A stretch of 61,867 bases of DNA from a bacterium (GCA_028821575.1 JAPPFW010000004.1:1-61867), one strand, 5' to 3'. Numbered from the stretch's first letter, positions 8,095-17,151 are shown. Notes: a model not told the origin generated them from the sequence alone. Made by a program: numbers and translations.

Positions 8095-9060
8095 TCAGGA
8101 GTTGACTCGCCCGGAGGCGAGCAGCCGACGGAAGTCCTCGACCGTTCCGGCGATGCCATCTTCGAGAGAACGCTGCCGGTAGTCGATGATCTGGTCCAGC
8201 CCCCTGCCGTCGATGATCGATGGCAGGGGGAATGGATCGGAGTCGTAGGTAGTCTCGATACCCGGGGTGGTGGCGTCGATCAGCGCGGCGATCTCGGAGA
8301 TGTCGGCCACCGGACCTCCGACGTTGTGGACGAGCGCGGTGTCCGCCTCGAGCCGTGCCGACGCGATGAATATGGCTGCCATGTCCTGCGCGTGCTGGTA
8401 GGTCACCGTTCCGCCGTAACCGATGTGACCGGATTGGCGGGCCGCGGCGGCCAGCATCACCTTGGTGGCGCCTGACGTGAGGCCCTGATCCCGCCCGAGG
8501 CCGTAGATGACCGAGGGGCGGAGTCCCACCGATCCCACTTTCCAGTCGGCCGCGTAGATGCGAGCGGTCCACTCGTTGGCCTGCTTGTAGGCGCCGTACA
8601 GGGTGGCGGGTGCGGTCGGCGAGTCATCGTGGACCACGCCGCCCTCGTACATTGGGGCCGGGCCGAACACACCGATGGAACTGGCGTAGGTGAGCCCGCG
8701 GACCTGCCCGTCCGAGCGGCGCTTCGCCTCTAACACGTTCAGCGTTCCGGTGACGTTGACCAGGGAGCCGTTGATCGGATCGGCCGCGCAGAACGGGACC
8801 TGCAACCCGGCCAGGTGGACGATATGGGTGATCCTCTCCTCCCGGATCACTTCCCGGACCGCGGCTCCGTCCCTTATGTCTCCCCTGCGGAATACGACCG
8901 TCTCGAGTTCCTCGTCGTCGAGCACCAGGCGCAGCCGGTGCTGGTCGCCGGTGACGTCGAAGGCGACCACGGGTGTCCCCTCGCGGACCAGTTCGTGAAC
9001 CGCCCACGCACCGATACATCCGGCTGAGCCTGTAACGAGCATCCGTTCCGTATCGGTCAT
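8095..9060 (-). CDS. NAD-dependent epimerase/dehydratase (extended SDR)
   Basis: This 321-aa extended SDR has the motif VTGSAGCIGAW at about 9-19, an HLAG motif near 75, and YGAYKQANE with the catalytic Tyr/Lys pair. A GTG at 9066 is also in frame. The ATG at 9060 is preferred because AAGGAGG lies seven bases before it, while the same site would be only one base before the GTG. Members act on nucleotide sugars or other small molecules. No sugar cluster surrounds it, and divergence from the SBP gene suggests a catabolic role. Confidence 0.85.
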   Translation of the reverse strand: MTDTERMLVTGSAGCIGAWAVHELVREGTPVVAFDVTGDQHRLRLVLDDEELETVVFRRGDIRDGAAVREVIREERITHIVHLAGLQVPFCAADPINGSLVNVTGTLNVLEAKRRSDGQVRGLTYASSIGVFGPAPMYEGGVVHDDSPTAPATLYGAYKQANEWTARIYAADWKVGSVGLRPSVIYGLGRDQGLTSGATKVMLAAAARQSGHIGYGGTVTYQHAQDMAAIFIASARLEADTALVHNVGGPVADISEIAALIDATTPGIETTYDSDPFPLPSIIDGRGLDQIIDYRQRSLEDGIAGTVEDFRRLLASGRVNS

Positions 9061-9156
9061 CTCCACCCCTCCTTATTTTTCCTATGGCCCGCGGACAAGC
9101 GACAGGATAAGATACTCGGTCAGGCACAACCGGCGCGATCGAAGGAGGACACGCGT

Positions 9157-10998
9157 ATGGGTGGCTCATGGACGGAGTCCGAGTTCGGGTCCGAGGTTAC
9201 CGAACTCACGAAACAATACAAGGCCAAGGAGATCGGTCGGCGCCAGTTCATGAAGCGCCTGGGAGCGGCCGGCATCGGTGTGGCAGCGGCAGCCTCGATC
9301 CTGGCCGCCTGCGGTGATGACGAGGAACCCGAGGCTGCTCCGGCTACCACGCAGGCAGCCGCGGCAACCACTACCACGGCCGCTATGGCCGACACCGACG
9401 AAGCCCCCGCCACGACCCAGGCGATGGAGGATACCGAGACCGCCGAACCCGAGATGATGGGGCCGGTCGTGGGCGGTACGTTGCGGGAGGGCTACAACCG
9501 CGACGTCTCCAAGCATGATCCCCTCACCACAAACTGGTACGACCCGGCGTTCTTCGCCATCTACGAGGCGATCCTGTCGAACGACCCGAGCGGTGCCACG
9601 GTGCCTCAGTTCGCCTCCGGCTTCTCCGGCTCGGACGACGGGCTCGAGTACCGGTTCACGATTCCGGATGGGAAGCTCTCGCACTCCGGCGGGACCATCA
9701 ACGCCGAGATGGTCGCCGAGTTCTACCGGTCGATCCAGCAGTACAGCTTCATAGCGGGCCTGGCCGCCCCTGTTGACACCTACGAAGCGGATGGCTCCGA
9801 CGTTGTCATGAAGATGAAGAACCCCTGGGTGGGAGCCCTGGGGCCTCACAAGACCGGTTATTGGCGGATCGTGAATATCAACACCTGGAAGGAGCACTCG
9901 GTCAACGAGGACGGGTCCCTGAACGCCGGATCGACCTACGGCACCGAACTGGTGGACGGCACCGGTCCCTTCACTCATGAGGAGTGGGTGCCCGGGAGCC
10001 ACGTGCTGGTCAAGCGGTGGGACGCCTATCCGGGATCGCTGACCCCCTTCTTCGAGAACAAGGGCACGGCCTACCTCGATGCGATCCGTTGGACCGTCAT
10101 CACCGAGGCCGGCCAGAGGGCCACCCAGCTTGAGAATGGTGACATCGACACGCTGATCAACCCGGCTCACCAGGACATCGGCCGGCTCGAGTCAAACTCG
10201 GACCTGACGGTCATCAGGCACCCCGAGTGGTCGGGCTACCACCTGGCGATGAACCGTGACTACGCGGAGTACTTCGGTGACCGGCTCACCCGCCAGGGCC
10301 TCTCCCACGCGCTCGACCGCGAGGGCATGGTGCAGGCCATCCTGTTCGGGAACGGCGCCCCCACCTATGGACCGTTCCCCACCACGGACCGGAACTACGA
10401 ACCGGCGGTGGAGCAGTTCAACCAGTTCGACATCGATCTCGCCAACCAGAAGCTCGACCGGGCCGGATGGGTCCGGGGAGGCGACGGAGTCCGCGAGAGG
10501 GACGGTGTCCGCTTCGAGTTCCGCTACCTGGTGGAGGACGAGACGGTGCAGAAGTCGGTGGCCGAAGCGGTGCAGGCCCAGTTCGCCAACGTCGGGGTCC
10601 AGGCGAACCTCGACGTGGTCGACCGGGCGCTGGCCTTCGAGCAGCAGAGCGGCCCCGGCCGTGACGCGGTCGAGATGTCGCTCTTCTTCTGGTTGTGGCC
10701 TATCCCGCTGGACGTGTTGATCCTCTTCGGCGGCTCGCAGTTCATCCCGGTGCCCAACTTCTCCCATGCGGTCGAGCCGAGGGTCGACGACGCCATCGCC
10801 AGTTGGCAGACCTCGGCCAACGAGACACAGGCACAGGCGGCTGCCTCGCAGTTCCAGTTGGCGTGGGCGGAGGAACTCCCGTTCATACCGATCATGAACC
10901 AGAACGCAACGTTCGTGCACAACAACAAGGTGCACGGATGGCAGCCGTTCGTGTGGAACCTGTACCCGTACTACAACGACACGTGGATCGAGGCATAG
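9157..10998 (+). CDS. ABC transporter substrate-binding lipoprotein, family 5 (peptide/nickel class)
   Basis: This 613-aa solute-binding protein has a twin-arginine region GRRQFMKR (Arg28-29), a hydrophobic stretch, and a lipobox ending LAAC with the lipidated cysteine at 52. A low-complexity Ala/Thr/Glu linker (about 55-110) precedes the binding domain. The body has the size and layout of DppA/OppA-type proteins. GGAGG lies upstream of the ATG. It heads an operon with permeases and an ATPase and delivers its ligand, perhaps a peptide or another small molecule, at the outer face of the membrane. A GC-rich hairpin after the gene separates it from the permeases. Confidence 0.9.
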   Translation: MGGSWTESEFGSEVTELTKQYKAKEIGRRQFMKRLGAAGIGVAAAASILAACGDDEEPEAAPATTQAAAATTTTAAMADTDEAPATTQAMEDTETAEPEMMGPVVGGTLREGYNRDVSKHDPLTTNWYDPAFFAIYEAILSNDPSGATVPQFASGFSGSDDGLEYRFTIPDGKLSHSGGTINAEMVAEFYRSIQQYSFIAGLAAPVDTYEADGSDVVMKMKNPWVGALGPHKTGYWRIVNINTWKEHSVNEDGSLNAGSTYGTELVDGTGPFTHEEWVPGSHVLVKRWDAYPGSLTPFFENKGTAYLDAIRWTVITEAGQRATQLENGDIDTLINPAHQDIGRLESNSDLTVIRHPEWSGYHLAMNRDYAEYFGDRLTRQGLSHALDREGMVQAILFGNGAPTYGPFPTTDRNYEPAVEQFNQFDIDLANQKLDRAGWVRGGDGVRERDGVRFEFRYLVEDETVQKSVAEAVQAQFANVGVQANLDVVDRALAFEQQSGPGRDAVEMSLFFWLWPIPLDVLILFGGSQFIPVPNFSHAVEPRVDDAIASWQTSANETQAQAAASQFQLAWAEELPFIPIMNQNATFVHNNKVHGWQPFVWNLYPYYNDTWIEA

Positions 10999-11033
10999 AG
11001 GTCGGCGTCACGGGCGACTGAAGTACCGAACCG

Positions 11034-11066
11034 GAGTGGGGGCCGTGCGGGGCGCGGCCCCCACTC
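11034..11066 (+). terminator. Intercistronic hairpin between SBP and permease genes
   Basis: Perfect 12-bp arms GAGTGGGGGCCG (11034-11045) and CGGCCCCCACTC (11055-11066) enclose a nine-base loop and are followed by GTTT. It lies between the substrate-binding protein stop and the first permease. A partial terminator or RNA-stabilising hairpin here would let the binding protein be made in excess. Confidence 0.75.
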
Positions 11067-11084
11067 GTTTCAGGAAGGTGGTCG

Positions 11085-12020
11085 ATGAAGGTAGTAGCGA
11101 TCCGTACCGCCTACATGGTGCTGATCGTGCTGGTGTCGTCGGTGGCCGTCTTCTACGCCATCCGCCTCTCGGGCGGCGATGCGGTTGCGGCGGTGATCCA
11201 GCCGGGCACAGCGTCTCTCGAGGCTCGCGAGCAGTTGCGCGAGCTCTGGGGGCTCAACCTGCCCATCCACGAGCAGTACTTCGCCTACATGGGAAGGCTG
11301 CTGCGGGGCGATCTGGGCAACTCCCTCACCAACAACTCGCCTATCGTGGACATGCTGGTGATCCATGGCCGCCACAGCCTCATACTGGGCGCGGCGGCCT
11401 TCTTCATCGTGTTCGCCGCGGGGGTCCCGCTCGGCATCCTGGCTTCACTGCGACGCAACAGCGTGGTCGACGCATCGATCATGACCTTCTCGGTCGGGGG
11501 TATGGCCGTGCCCAACTTCTGGCTGGCCCTGCTGGCCGTGTGGCTGTTCGCTTCGACCCTCCACTGGCTGCCGACCGCCGGTTGCTGCGGTCCCCGGTAC
11601 CTGGTGATGCCGGCGGTGGTGCTGGCGATGGAGGGCCTTGCCCTGACGGTGCGCATGACCCGCTCCGCCATGCTCGAGAACCTCGGACGGGACTTCGTGA
11701 GGACGCTCCGCGCCGGCGGTCTATCGGAGTTCAGGGTGATCGGACGCCACGTCCTGCGCAACGCGTTGATACCCATCGTGTCGCTGGCCGGGCTGCGGAT
11801 CGGGCAGATCGTGGGATACGCGCTGGTGGTCGAGACGGTGTTCGGGTGGCCGGGACTGGGCCAGGTGCTGGTAAACGCGGTTCTGCGGCGCGACTACCCG
11901 GTGGCCCAGTTCTTCTCCCTGGTGCTCGTGGCCCTGGTGGTGCTGGGCAACTGGCTGGCAGACCTGGGTTACCTGGCTGCGAACCCCCGCCTTCGCTCGG
12001 CTCGGCCCACGGGCGTATGA
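11085..12020 (+). CDS. ABC transporter permease, DppB-like (copy 1)
   Basis: This 311-aa permease has an N-terminal transmembrane helix, a periplasmic segment beginning IRLSGGDAVAA, and the cytoplasmic coupling region with EFRVIGRHVLRNALIP, the EAA-type loop of DppB/OppB proteins. AGGAAGG precedes the ATG. It should pair with the DppC-like permease that follows to form the membrane channel. From about residue 90 onward it is nearly the same protein as the permease at 12981, including the unusual AGCCGP loop, so the two arose by recent duplication. Confidence 0.9.
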   Translation: MKVVAIRTAYMVLIVLVSSVAVFYAIRLSGGDAVAAVIQPGTASLEAREQLRELWGLNLPIHEQYFAYMGRLLRGDLGNSLTNNSPIVDMLVIHGRHSLILGAAAFFIVFAAGVPLGILASLRRNSVVDASIMTFSVGGMAVPNFWLALLAVWLFASTLHWLPTAGCCGPRYLVMPAVVLAMEGLALTVRMTRSAMLENLGRDFVRTLRAGGLSEFRVIGRHVLRNALIPIVSLAGLRIGQIVGYALVVETVFGWPGLGQVLVNAVLRRDYPVAQFFSLVLVALVVLGNWLADLGYLAANPRLRSARPTGV

Positions 12021-12042
12021 TGCCTGCGGAGTCGGAGGACTG

Positions 12043-12984
12043 ATGGTGGCTGAACGGACAAGCTCCCATCTCGAAGCGTGGGACATGCGTCTCGCCGAGT
12101 ACGAGGAGAGTCGGCGGGTCGGCCCGGTGCGCGCCGCGCTCGATCGCATGCGCAGGAACAAGCTCCTGTTGCTCGGAAGCGCCCTTGGCATGCTGGTCCT
12201 GTGCACGGGCATCTTCGGCCCGATGATCTCCGGAGCCGACCCGACCTTCCAGAGCTTCGCCGACACCCACCTGCCACCTGGGAGCGAGGGCTACCTGCTG
12301 GGTACAGACCACCTGGGCCGGGACCTTGCGGTACGCACGTTCGTGGGAATCCGGGTGAGCCTGATGGTGGCGGCGGGCGTCACCCTGCTCTCCCTCATCC
12401 TCGGTCTCCTGCTCGGCATGATCGGTGGGTACCTCGGGGGATGGAGGGACCGCACGATCAGGGGAGTGGTCGACTTCGTGTGGGGGTTCCCGCTGATCCT
12501 GGTGGCGGTCCTGTTCGCAGGAGGGCTGGGTGAGGGGCTGTTCCCGGTGATTCTGGCGGTGGGCCTCGTCAACACCGCAGCGATCGCCAGGGTCGTGCGG
12601 GGCGAGGTCCTGACCCTGAGCGAACGTGAGTTCATAGAAGCGGCCCGGGCAGGTGGTCTGTCCACCACCAGGATCATGGCCAAGCACATCTTCCCGAACA
12701 TCCTCGCTCCCGCCCTGGTGCTCGCCTCCTACTACGTGGCGGTGGCGGTCATAGCCGAAGCGGCTCTGTCCTTCATCGGTCTCGGCGCGCAGCCTCCCAC
12801 CCCCAGCCTGGGCGGGATGGTCTCCGACGGCCGCAACTTCCTCCAGCTGAACCACTGGGGATCCACCATCCCCGGGCTGACCATCGTCCTGCTCGTCCTG
12901 GCCGTGTCCCTGATAGGCGACGGCCTGCGGGATGTGTTCGACCCGAGATTGCGCCACGAGGCGAAGGGGGTCGAGGAAGAGTGA
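12043..12984 (+). CDS. ABC transporter permease, DppC-like
   Basis: This 313-aa protein has an N-terminal cytoplasmic tail, a first membrane helix near residues 45-65, and the DppC-type segment HLGRDLAVRTFVGIRVSL. The coupling loop EFIEAARAGGLSTTRIMAKH is followed by IFPNILAP, and the last helices carry AALSFIGLG. GGAGGAC lies before the ATG. It is the only C-type permease in an operon with two B-type permeases. Its TGA overlaps the next gene's GTG (GTGA), so translation is coupled. Confidence 0.9.
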   Translation: MVAERTSSHLEAWDMRLAEYEESRRVGPVRAALDRMRRNKLLLLGSALGMLVLCTGIFGPMISGADPTFQSFADTHLPPGSEGYLLGTDHLGRDLAVRTFVGIRVSLMVAAGVTLLSLILGLLLGMIGGYLGGWRDRTIRGVVDFVWGFPLILVAVLFAGGLGEGLFPVILAVGLVNTAAIARVVRGEVLTLSEREFIEAARAGGLSTTRIMAKHIFPNILAPALVLASYYVAVAVIAEAALSFIGLGAQPPTPSLGGMVSDGRNFLQLNHWGSTIPGLTIVLLVLAVSLIGDGLRDVFDPRLRHEAKGVEEE

Positions 12985-13898
12985 GACGGGTTCTGGCCCG
13001 CACCATCTACATGGTGATAGTCCTGGTGCTGTCATCGATCGCGGTGTTCTACGCCATCCGGCTCTCAGGGGGCGACGCGGTCGCCGCCCGTGTCCCCGCT
13101 TCTGCGTCGGCGGAGGAGCGGGAGGCCGTGAGGCAACAACTCGGACTCAACGACCCGTTCCACCAGCAGTACTTCGACTACGTCGGAAGCATCCTGTCCG
13201 GAGACCTGGGCAACTCGCTCACCAACAACGCCAGGATCGGCACCCTCATCACCGAGCACGGCAAGAACAGCCTCATACTGGGGGTCGCGGCCTTCGTGCT
13301 GGTGTTCGGTCTCGGCATCCCGCTGGGTCTGCTCGCCTCCCTACGGCGGAACTCTTGGTGGGATGGCGGGATCATGACGTTCTCCGTGGCCGGGATGGCG
13401 GTTCCGAACTTCTGGCTGGCGCTCCTGGCCGTGTGGCTGTTCGCGTCCGTGCTGGGATGGCTCCCGTCAGCCGGTTGCTGCGGCCCCAAGCAGCTCGTTC
13501 TCCCTGCTGTGGTCCTGGCGATGGAGGGTATGGCCCTCACGGTCCGGATGACCCGTTCGGCCATGCTGGAGAACCTGAACCAGGACTTCGTCCGTACCCT
13601 CCGTGCCGGTGGCCTCTCGGAGGTCCGGGTCATCGGCAAGCACGTGTTCCGCAACGCGCTGGTGCCCATCGTGTCCCTGGCCGGTCTCCGGATCGGCCAG
13701 ATCGTCGGCTACGCACTGGTGGTGGAGACCATCTTCGGGTGGCCCGGCCTCGGCCAGGTGCTGGTCAACGCGGTGCTGCGCCGTGACTACCCCGTGGCCC
13801 AGTTCTTCTCCCTGGTCCTGGTGACGATCGTCCTGCTGAGCAACTGGTTGGCCGATGTCGGCTACACGGTGGTCAATCCCAGGCTGAGGAAGACCTGA
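12981..13898 (+). CDS. ABC transporter permease, DppB-like (copy 2)
   Basis: This 305-aa paralogue of the permease at 11085 shares IRLSGGDAVAA, GDLGNSLTNN, the AGCCGP loop and almost the whole C-terminal half. It starts with GTG overlapping the previous TGA and ends one base into the next gene (TGATG). No second C-type permease accompanies it. It may replace copy 1 in an alternative channel, or be what remains of a duplicated B-C pair. Divergence is mostly in the periplasmic segment before residue 90, consistent with partner or ligand adjustment. Confidence 0.9.
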   Translation: MRRVLARTIYMVIVLVLSSIAVFYAIRLSGGDAVAARVPASASAEEREAVRQQLGLNDPFHQQYFDYVGSILSGDLGNSLTNNARIGTLITEHGKNSLILGVAAFVLVFGLGIPLGLLASLRRNSWWDGGIMTFSVAGMAVPNFWLALLAVWLFASVLGWLPSAGCCGPKQLVLPAVVLAMEGMALTVRMTRSAMLENLNQDFVRTLRAGGLSEVRVIGKHVFRNALVPIVSLAGLRIGQIVGYALVVETIFGWPGLGQVLVNAVLRRDYPVAQFFSLVLVTIVLLSNWLADVGYTVVNPRLRKT

Positions 13899-14914
13899 TG
13901 GCGGCGACCGACCTCCGAGCCGGCTCCTCCGGGCGCGGACGGACCCCTTTGCTATCGGTACGGGGGCTCCGGACCGCGGTCACGACCCGTGGTGAGTCGT
14001 TCGACGTGGTACGGAACCTGACGCTGGACATCTACCCCAACGAGATCCTGTGCCTGGTGGGCGAGAGCGGATGCGGCAAGAGCATCACCGCGCTGTCGAT
14101 CATGCGCCTGTTGCCCACCCCTCCGGTCCGGACACGGGCCGGCCAGGTGCTGTTCAAGGGCCAGGACCTGCTCGAGCTCCGGAACAGCCGGATGCGTGCC
14201 ATCCGGTCGGAGTCGATCTCGATGATCTTCCAGGACCCGCTTACCTCCCTGGATCCGGTGTTCACGGTGGGGAACGTGATCTGCGAAGTCATCCGTTCCC
14301 ATCGCGACGTGAGTTCCTCGGAGGCCCGCCGGATGGCCGGAGAAGTCCTCAGCAAGGTCGGGCTCCCGGATCCCCTCAAGCAGCTCGACTCCTACCCCCA
14401 CCAGCTCTCGGGAGGCATGCGCCAGCGGGTCATGATCGCCCTCGCCTTGGTTCTGGATCCCGACATCCTCATTGCCGACGAGCCGACCACCGCCCTGGAT
14501 GTCACCGTGCAGGCACAGATACTCGACCAGTTGATGCACGAGCAGCGCGAGCGCCACATGTCGATGTTGCTGATCACCCACGACCTCGCGGTGGTTGCAG
14601 CGGTGGCAGACCGGGTGGCGGTGATGTACGCGGGTGAGATCGTCGAGCAGGCCCCGGTCGATGAGTTGTTCGAGGATCCCCGCCACCCCTACACCCAGGG
14701 TCTGTTGCGGGCCCTCCCGCAGGTGAGCATCAAGCGCCAGAGGCTCGACCCTATTCCCGGACTCGTCCCTCCACCTCAGCTCATGCCTCCGGGTTGCCGC
14801 TTCGCGCCGCGCTGCCCCCATGCCATCGATCGGTGCTGGACGGAGCATCCGGAGCTATCCGACGAGGTGGGGGACCGCACCCTCCGCTGCTTCAACCCGC
14901 AGCCCTTCACCTGA
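13898..14914 (+). CDS. ABC transporter ATPase, DppD/OppD-like
   Basis: This 338-aa ATPase has Walker A GESGCGKS at about 55-62, the signature LSGGMRQR, Walker B ILIADEPTTALD and an H-loop TH near residue 227. The C-terminal oligopeptide-type extension includes PPGCRFAPRCPHA, a cysteine region that binds an iron-sulfur cluster in some relatives. Start and stop overlap both neighbours by one to three bases. It energises the importer encoded just upstream. The usual F-type partner ATPase is not next to it, and the best candidate is at 20021-21043 on the other strand. Confidence 0.9.
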   Translation: MAATDLRAGSSGRGRTPLLSVRGLRTAVTTRGESFDVVRNLTLDIYPNEILCLVGESGCGKSITALSIMRLLPTPPVRTRAGQVLFKGQDLLELRNSRMRAIRSESISMIFQDPLTSLDPVFTVGNVICEVIRSHRDVSSSEARRMAGEVLSKVGLPDPLKQLDSYPHQLSGGMRQRVMIALALVLDPDILIADEPTTALDVTVQAQILDQLMHEQRERHMSMLLITHDLAVVAAVADRVAVMYAGEIVEQAPVDELFEDPRHPYTQGLLRALPQVSIKRQRLDPIPGLVPPPQLMPPGCRFAPRCPHAIDRCWTEHPELSDEVGDRTLRCFNPQPFT

Positions 14915-15627
14915 TGGGGCCGCCGCTACCCGTCGCGGTCAGGCTTGGCGACGGGCTGATCCTGCGGGGACACGAGTGGTCCCGAGACGGACCGCCGGTC
15001 TTGTTCGTACACGACTTGGGCGACGATCTGGACGCTTGGGGTCCGGTGACAGCCCGGGTGGCGGATCACGGGTTCAGGGTGATCAGTCTCGAGCTACGGG
15101 GCCATGGCCTATCGGATGGGCGACGCGATGCCGGCCGCGTGCTACCGGACCTGATGCTCGCACTCGCCGAGGTCACGGCGTCCTTCGGTCCGGTGGCGCT
15201 GGTGACGTACGGTTCGGTGACCGACGCGCTCCTGTTCATAGACGCGGAGTGCGGCGCGCCGGTCCACGTCATGGTGACCCCCCTACCCAGGGAACGGGCG
15301 CCGATCGACTGGCGGACGACCCTCCCATCGACGCGCTTGGTGCTGAGGGGCGCCATGAACGAGGCGGTGACCGACCACGTGAACTTCATCTATCCGAGGA
15401 TGAGGGGCCAGAACCTCCAGGTGACGGGTGCCTCGGATCGTGCCGGCCCCGCCCTGCTCGTGGACCAGCCCCAAATGGTCGAACACATGGTGATGTTCCT
15501 GCGCCGCTACCTCACCGGCTATCACCTATCGTGGATAGCGGACCACGCGGAGCAGATCGAAGCCCTCCGCGCCGAATGCGAAACCGGCGCTCGAACAGAG
15601 ACGACCCGACACACCGGAGGTTCCTGA
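14914..15627 (+). CDS. Alpha/beta-hydrolase-fold protein, atypical active site
   Basis: This 237-aa protein overlaps the ATPase stop (ATGA). Its first half fits the alpha/beta-hydrolase fold: LFVHDLGDDLDAW resembles the HGxxx oxyanion strand, and ISLELRGHGLSDG the next strand. The expected GxSxG nucleophile elbow is replaced by TYGSVTD, and no well-placed catalytic His is seen near the C-terminus. It may be a non-classical hydrolase or a non-catalytic binding protein. Its place in the transporter operon suggests action on the imported compound. Confidence 0.65.
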   Translation: MGPPLPVAVRLGDGLILRGHEWSRDGPPVLFVHDLGDDLDAWGPVTARVADHGFRVISLELRGHGLSDGRRDAGRVLPDLMLALAEVTASFGPVALVTYGSVTDALLFIDAECGAPVHVMVTPLPRERAPIDWRTTLPSTRLVLRGAMNEAVTDHVNFIYPRMRGQNLQVTGASDRAGPALLVDQPQMVEHMVMFLRRYLTGYHLSWIADHAEQIEALRAECETGARTETTRHTGGS

Positions 15628-15628
15628 C

Positions 15629-16501
15629 ATGGCTGTAGTGGACGCGCACCTGCACCTCTTCAAAGCCCACAGCGAGGACTACCCACGCCTCGTGTTCGAA
15701 GGCATGGTGCCCGCCGAGCGGGAGGAACTCGCAGAGGAGTTCCTCGGAGCGATGGACAGCGCAGGAGTCGATCATGCCGTCGTTGTCCCGCTGTCCGCAC
15801 ACGACAGGTACCTGGCGGAGATCCTGGTCGACTTCCCGGGTCGCTTCGCCGGTGTGGGTGTGTACGACGACTCGGCTGAGGTCGGCGCCACCCAGGTCGC
15901 GCGCCGGGCCGAGGAGGCCGGTATTCAGGGGCTCCGCTTCTACGGGTTTGGGGCGGAGCCGGGCCAGGCAGCCGAGTCCATGGACGTGTTCCCGGTGCTG
16001 GAGGCGATGCGCGATCTGGACATGAAGGTGTGGTTCTACGGATCGCCCGACCAGGTGGAACTACTCGACGAAGCCATGCGACTCCTCCCCGGGTTGAAGG
16101 TCGTGCTCAACCACCTGGGTTTCTGCCCGGACATCTGGATGGAGTTGGCGATTGACGAGTACATGCGCCCAAGGTTCGACATACCCCTTCCGCCCGACTC
16201 CCTGGAGTTGATCGAGAGGGTGGCGGCCAACCATCCCGACGATCTCTACGTGCACATCTCGGGCCAGTACGCCTTCACCCAGACCCCTTACCCCCATCCC
16301 GACATGCAAGAGGTAGTAGACCGGATCTACCGGGCGTTCGGCGCGCACCGGATGCTGAACGCCTCCGACTGGCCCTGGATCAAGGTCCAGCCCGGCCACG
16401 GCGAGGTGCTTGCACTGGTGGACCACCTTCTCCCGGACATCACCCCCGAGGAACGAGCCGCCATCAGAGGTGGTACCGCTCTGTCGCTGTTCAGCTTCTG
16501 A
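15629..16501 (+). CDS. Amidohydrolase family 2 (TIM-barrel metal hydrolase)
   Basis: This 290-aa protein starts at an ATG one base after the previous stop with GGAGG upstream. The N-terminal DAHLHLF gives the metal-binding HxH, VVLNHLGF the middle His, and NASDWP the late Asp. These mark the amidohydrolase-2 family, which includes decarboxylases and lactonases acting on aromatic or dicarboxylic acids. It is the last gene of the SBP-permease-ATPase operon and probably processes the transported substrate. Confidence 0.85.
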   Translation: MAVVDAHLHLFKAHSEDYPRLVFEGMVPAEREELAEEFLGAMDSAGVDHAVVVPLSAHDRYLAEILVDFPGRFAGVGVYDDSAEVGATQVARRAEEAGIQGLRFYGFGAEPGQAAESMDVFPVLEAMRDLDMKVWFYGSPDQVELLDEAMRLLPGLKVVLNHLGFCPDIWMELAIDEYMRPRFDIPLPPDSLELIERVAANHPDDLYVHISGQYAFTQTPYPHPDMQEVVDRIYRAFGAHRMLNASDWPWIKVQPGHGEVLALVDHLLPDITPEERAAIRGGTALSLFSF

Positions 16502-16602
16502 CATCTGAATCGGTCCGCTCGATCAGACCGGTCCAAGCGGGCGCTAACGCTCGGCCACCCGATCCGCGGACCATCTAGGAGGGTGCCGAAAATGAATCTG
16601 GC

Positions 16603-16659
16603 GGGGTTCGTTCGGTGGGAAGCACCTGGCGGAAGTGCTGCCGGTCGCGAGCGAACCCC
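16603..16659. terminator. Convergent-gene hairpin terminator
   Basis: Arms GGGGTTCGTTCG (16603-16614) and CGAGCGAACCCC (16648-16659) pair at 11 of 12 positions, with a smaller inner stem-loop and TTT after the right arm. It sits between the plus-strand amidohydrolase and a minus-strand small gene, so it could serve both. The remaining bases from 16502 to 16686 show nothing else I can name. Confidence 0.6.
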
Positions 16660-16686
16660 TTTGTACGGGCTCTTTCATCACCCTCC

Positions 16687-16863
16687 CTAGCTCTCATCGG
16701 TCTCAGGGTCCGACTCCTCCAATCCGAAGTGGCGCAGCAGAGTGTCCAGTTTGGTTTCGATGTGGTTGCCAACGTGGTCGGCCAGATCGTCGATGCTGTT
16801 ACGAAGGGGCTTGACCAGCGGGTCCGCGTCGATCCAGGCTCGTACCTCTATCGGATTACCCAT
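16687..16863 (-). CDS. Small hypothetical protein (58 aa) with its own promoter
   Basis: The frame starts MGNPIEVRAWID and ends in an acidic tail. GGAAGGAAG lies about eight bases before the ATG at 16863, and a good promoter lies further upstream (16895-16922). The middle, DPLVKPLRNSIDDLADHVG, is probably helical with evenly spaced charged and hydrophobic residues. The frame is open upstream to 17064, but codons there look random. I do not recognise the family. Confidence 0.55.
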   Translation of the reverse strand: MGNPIEVRAWIDADPLVKPLRNSIDDLADHVGNHIETKLDTLLRHFGLEESDPETDES

Positions 16864-16894
16864 TGCGATCTTCCTTCCAATAGCTGACAAGTTC

Positions 16895-16922
16895 ATCCTA
16901 CTTGAATTGGTAACGCTATCAA
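16895..16922 (-). promoter_or_regulatory. Candidate promoter for the 58-aa protein
   Basis: On the minus strand TTGATA (16922-16917) and TAGGAT (16900-16895) are separated by 16 bases. A start of transcription here would leave a leader of about 25 nt. The region is AT-rich compared with its surroundings. From 16923 to 17151 I see no other supported feature. Confidence 0.5.
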
Positions 16923-17151
16923 AGAGATAAGAGTATCGTTCTCTGGTCCCTCCAGACCGTGCCGGTCGCTCACGCACATGGCTTCCTAAGACGGCGTGAT
17001 GAGGCCCACCACATCCGACATCGGTACGTTGAGGATTGGGGTGGTTACCACGGAGAGGTGGCATGCTTCTTGAGTCGACCGGCTAACGGAGCGGCGCGAT
17101 GACGAGGACTACCGGCGGCTTGACTTTTCGAAACAACCTGATCCGGAGGTA

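Noticed and set aside
9166..10170. 334-codon frame antisense to the substrate-binding protein
   Set aside because: It is a shadow of a certain gene in high-GC DNA, with no ribosome site or recognisable domain.
11731..13035. 434-codon minus-strand frame across the permease genes
   Set aside because: The sense strand carries three clear membrane proteins. The antisense product is a His/Gln/Arg-rich chance sequence.
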